Assembly (NCBI GenBank): GCA_050260355.1
Contig: JBLNBZ010000051.1
Coordinates: forward strand, 1-41,908
Origin: CADEFX01 sp050260355
GTDB taxonomy: Bacteria; Pseudomonadota; Alphaproteobacteria; Rhizobiales; Hyphomicrobiaceae
DNA length: 41,908 nt
Direction of reading: 5' to 3'
Shown: positions 41,321-41,908 of the stretch, in pieces
Position numbering within the stretch: position 1 is the first letter of the stretch
How the letters are laid out: each line of letters starts with the position of its first letter
Notes under the pieces: generated by a model
Database searches by the model: none
Told to the model about the DNA's origin: nothing
Seen by the model: only the letters and a program-made list of their open reading frames with translations
Translations under genes and position numbers: made by a program

Positions 41321-41908
41321 TCAGACGGCCTTGCCCGCCGTGAGAAACGGGATGACGCGCGCAAGCGTCTCCTGCGGCTTTTCCTCGGGCAGGAAGTGGC
41401 CGGAAACAATTCCCTGGCCGACGACGTCGGTGCACCACTCGCGCCAGACATCCATCGGCCCGCTGAAGAAGGCGTTCTCGCGCTGCTGGCCCCACAGGGC
41501 GAGCGTCGGGCATGCAATCTTGCGACCCGCGGACCGGTCCGCATCGTCGAAAGCCACGTCGCAGGTGGCTCCCGCACGGTAGTCCTCACAGCCCGCATGG
41601 ATGCGCTCGGGCTGGCTGAAGGCCGCGCGGTAGTGCGCCAGCGCCTCGGGCGAGAAGGCCGAAAGGTTCTTCGCGCCGGTCCACGCCGCCAGCATATGCT
41701 CCAGGAAGAAGATCGGGCTGTTGCCGATCATGGTCTCGGGGAATGGTTTCGGCTGCGCCAGGAACGCCCAGTGAAAGCGCGCCAGCGCCGTCGACCGGCG
41801 CATGTCCGCCCAGGCCGACCAGGTGGGAACGATGTCGAGGGAAACGAACCGTGTCATTGCGGTTGGATGATCCAAGGCGAGCCGATAGCCGACGCGGGCG
41901 CCGCGATC
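41321..41908 (-). CDS. Haloacetate dehalogenase-like alpha/beta hydrolase, truncated by window edge
   Basis: The gene runs off the right edge, so only its C-terminal 195 or so residues are seen; the frame is open to 41908. The first visible codons read DRGARVGYRLALDHP, matching the nucleophile Asp region (HDRGxR) of fluoroacetate/haloacetate dehalogenases. RFHWAFLAQPKPFPE includes the His-Trp pair that binds the halide in that family, and SGHFLPEEKPQETL carries the catalytic His. It would remove fluoride or chloride from haloacetates to give glycolate, but related hydrolases are common, so the substrate is not certain. Confidence 0.85.
   Translation of the reverse strand, partial: DRGARVGYRLALDHPTAMTRFVSLDIVPTWSAWADMRRSTALARFHWAFLAQPKPFPETMIGNSPIFFLEHMLAAWTGAKNLSAFSPEALAHYRAAFSQPERIHAGCEDYRAGATCDVAFDDADRSAGRKIACPTLALWGQQRENAFFSGPMDVWREWCTDVVGQGIVSGHFLPEEKPQETLARVIPFLTAGKAV

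Overview
The window looks like a piece of an alphaproteobacterial chromosome, most likely Hyphomicrobiales. It is GC-rich. It carries the Alphaproteobacteria-specific general stress response trio nepR-ecfG-phyR and a TrcR (DUF1013) cell-cycle regulator, and one upstream region holds two sites that match the CtrA box TTAA-N7-TTAA exactly. No rRNA, tRNA, CRISPR array, transposase, integrase or phage gene was recognised. The family calls come from reading the translated sequence, not from a database search.

Left part (1-13.5 kb): a hypothetical secreted protein and a membrane-anchored TAXI-type binding protein; a PAS-like protein overlapping tail to tail with a GNAT-like protein that has the CtrA boxes; a class II aldolase and an alpha/beta hydrolase; rpsU and the purine pair purE-purK; two small YdcH (DUF465) proteins on opposite strands; and two divergent AMP-forming acyl-CoA ligases, one of them propionyl-CoA synthetase (prpE).

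Centre (13.5-20.7 kb): a stress island on the + strand. nepR-ecfG and phyR are followed by a small Trp-rich protein, a DUF1328 membrane protein, CsbD, two translationally coupled membrane-associated GTPases, a DUF883/ElaB-like protein, two small membrane proteins and a Cys-rich zinc-binding protein. Four sites match the EcfG promoter GGAAC-N16/17-CGTT exactly and a fifth has one mismatch. They sit before nepR, phyR, the Trp-rich ORF, DUF1328 and the DUF883-like gene. The stress sigma factor therefore probably controls its own regulators and several envelope-stress genes beside them. The GTPase pair inside this island is the best candidate for an undescribed system.

Right part (20.7-41.9 kb): mostly conserved housekeeping genes. 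These are trcR, a MaoC-type R-hydratase, ribF, then ileS-lspA-lipoprotein, two M16 peptidase-like proteins (one with and one without the zinc motif), pgi, mutL, a DMT transporter, rsmD-rluB and tadA. An HEXXH protein overlaps tadA tail to tail. The window ends with an MHYT-PAS-GGDEF-EAL c-di-GMP protein, a patatin-like phospholipase and a haloacetate dehalogenase-like gene cut by the right edge.
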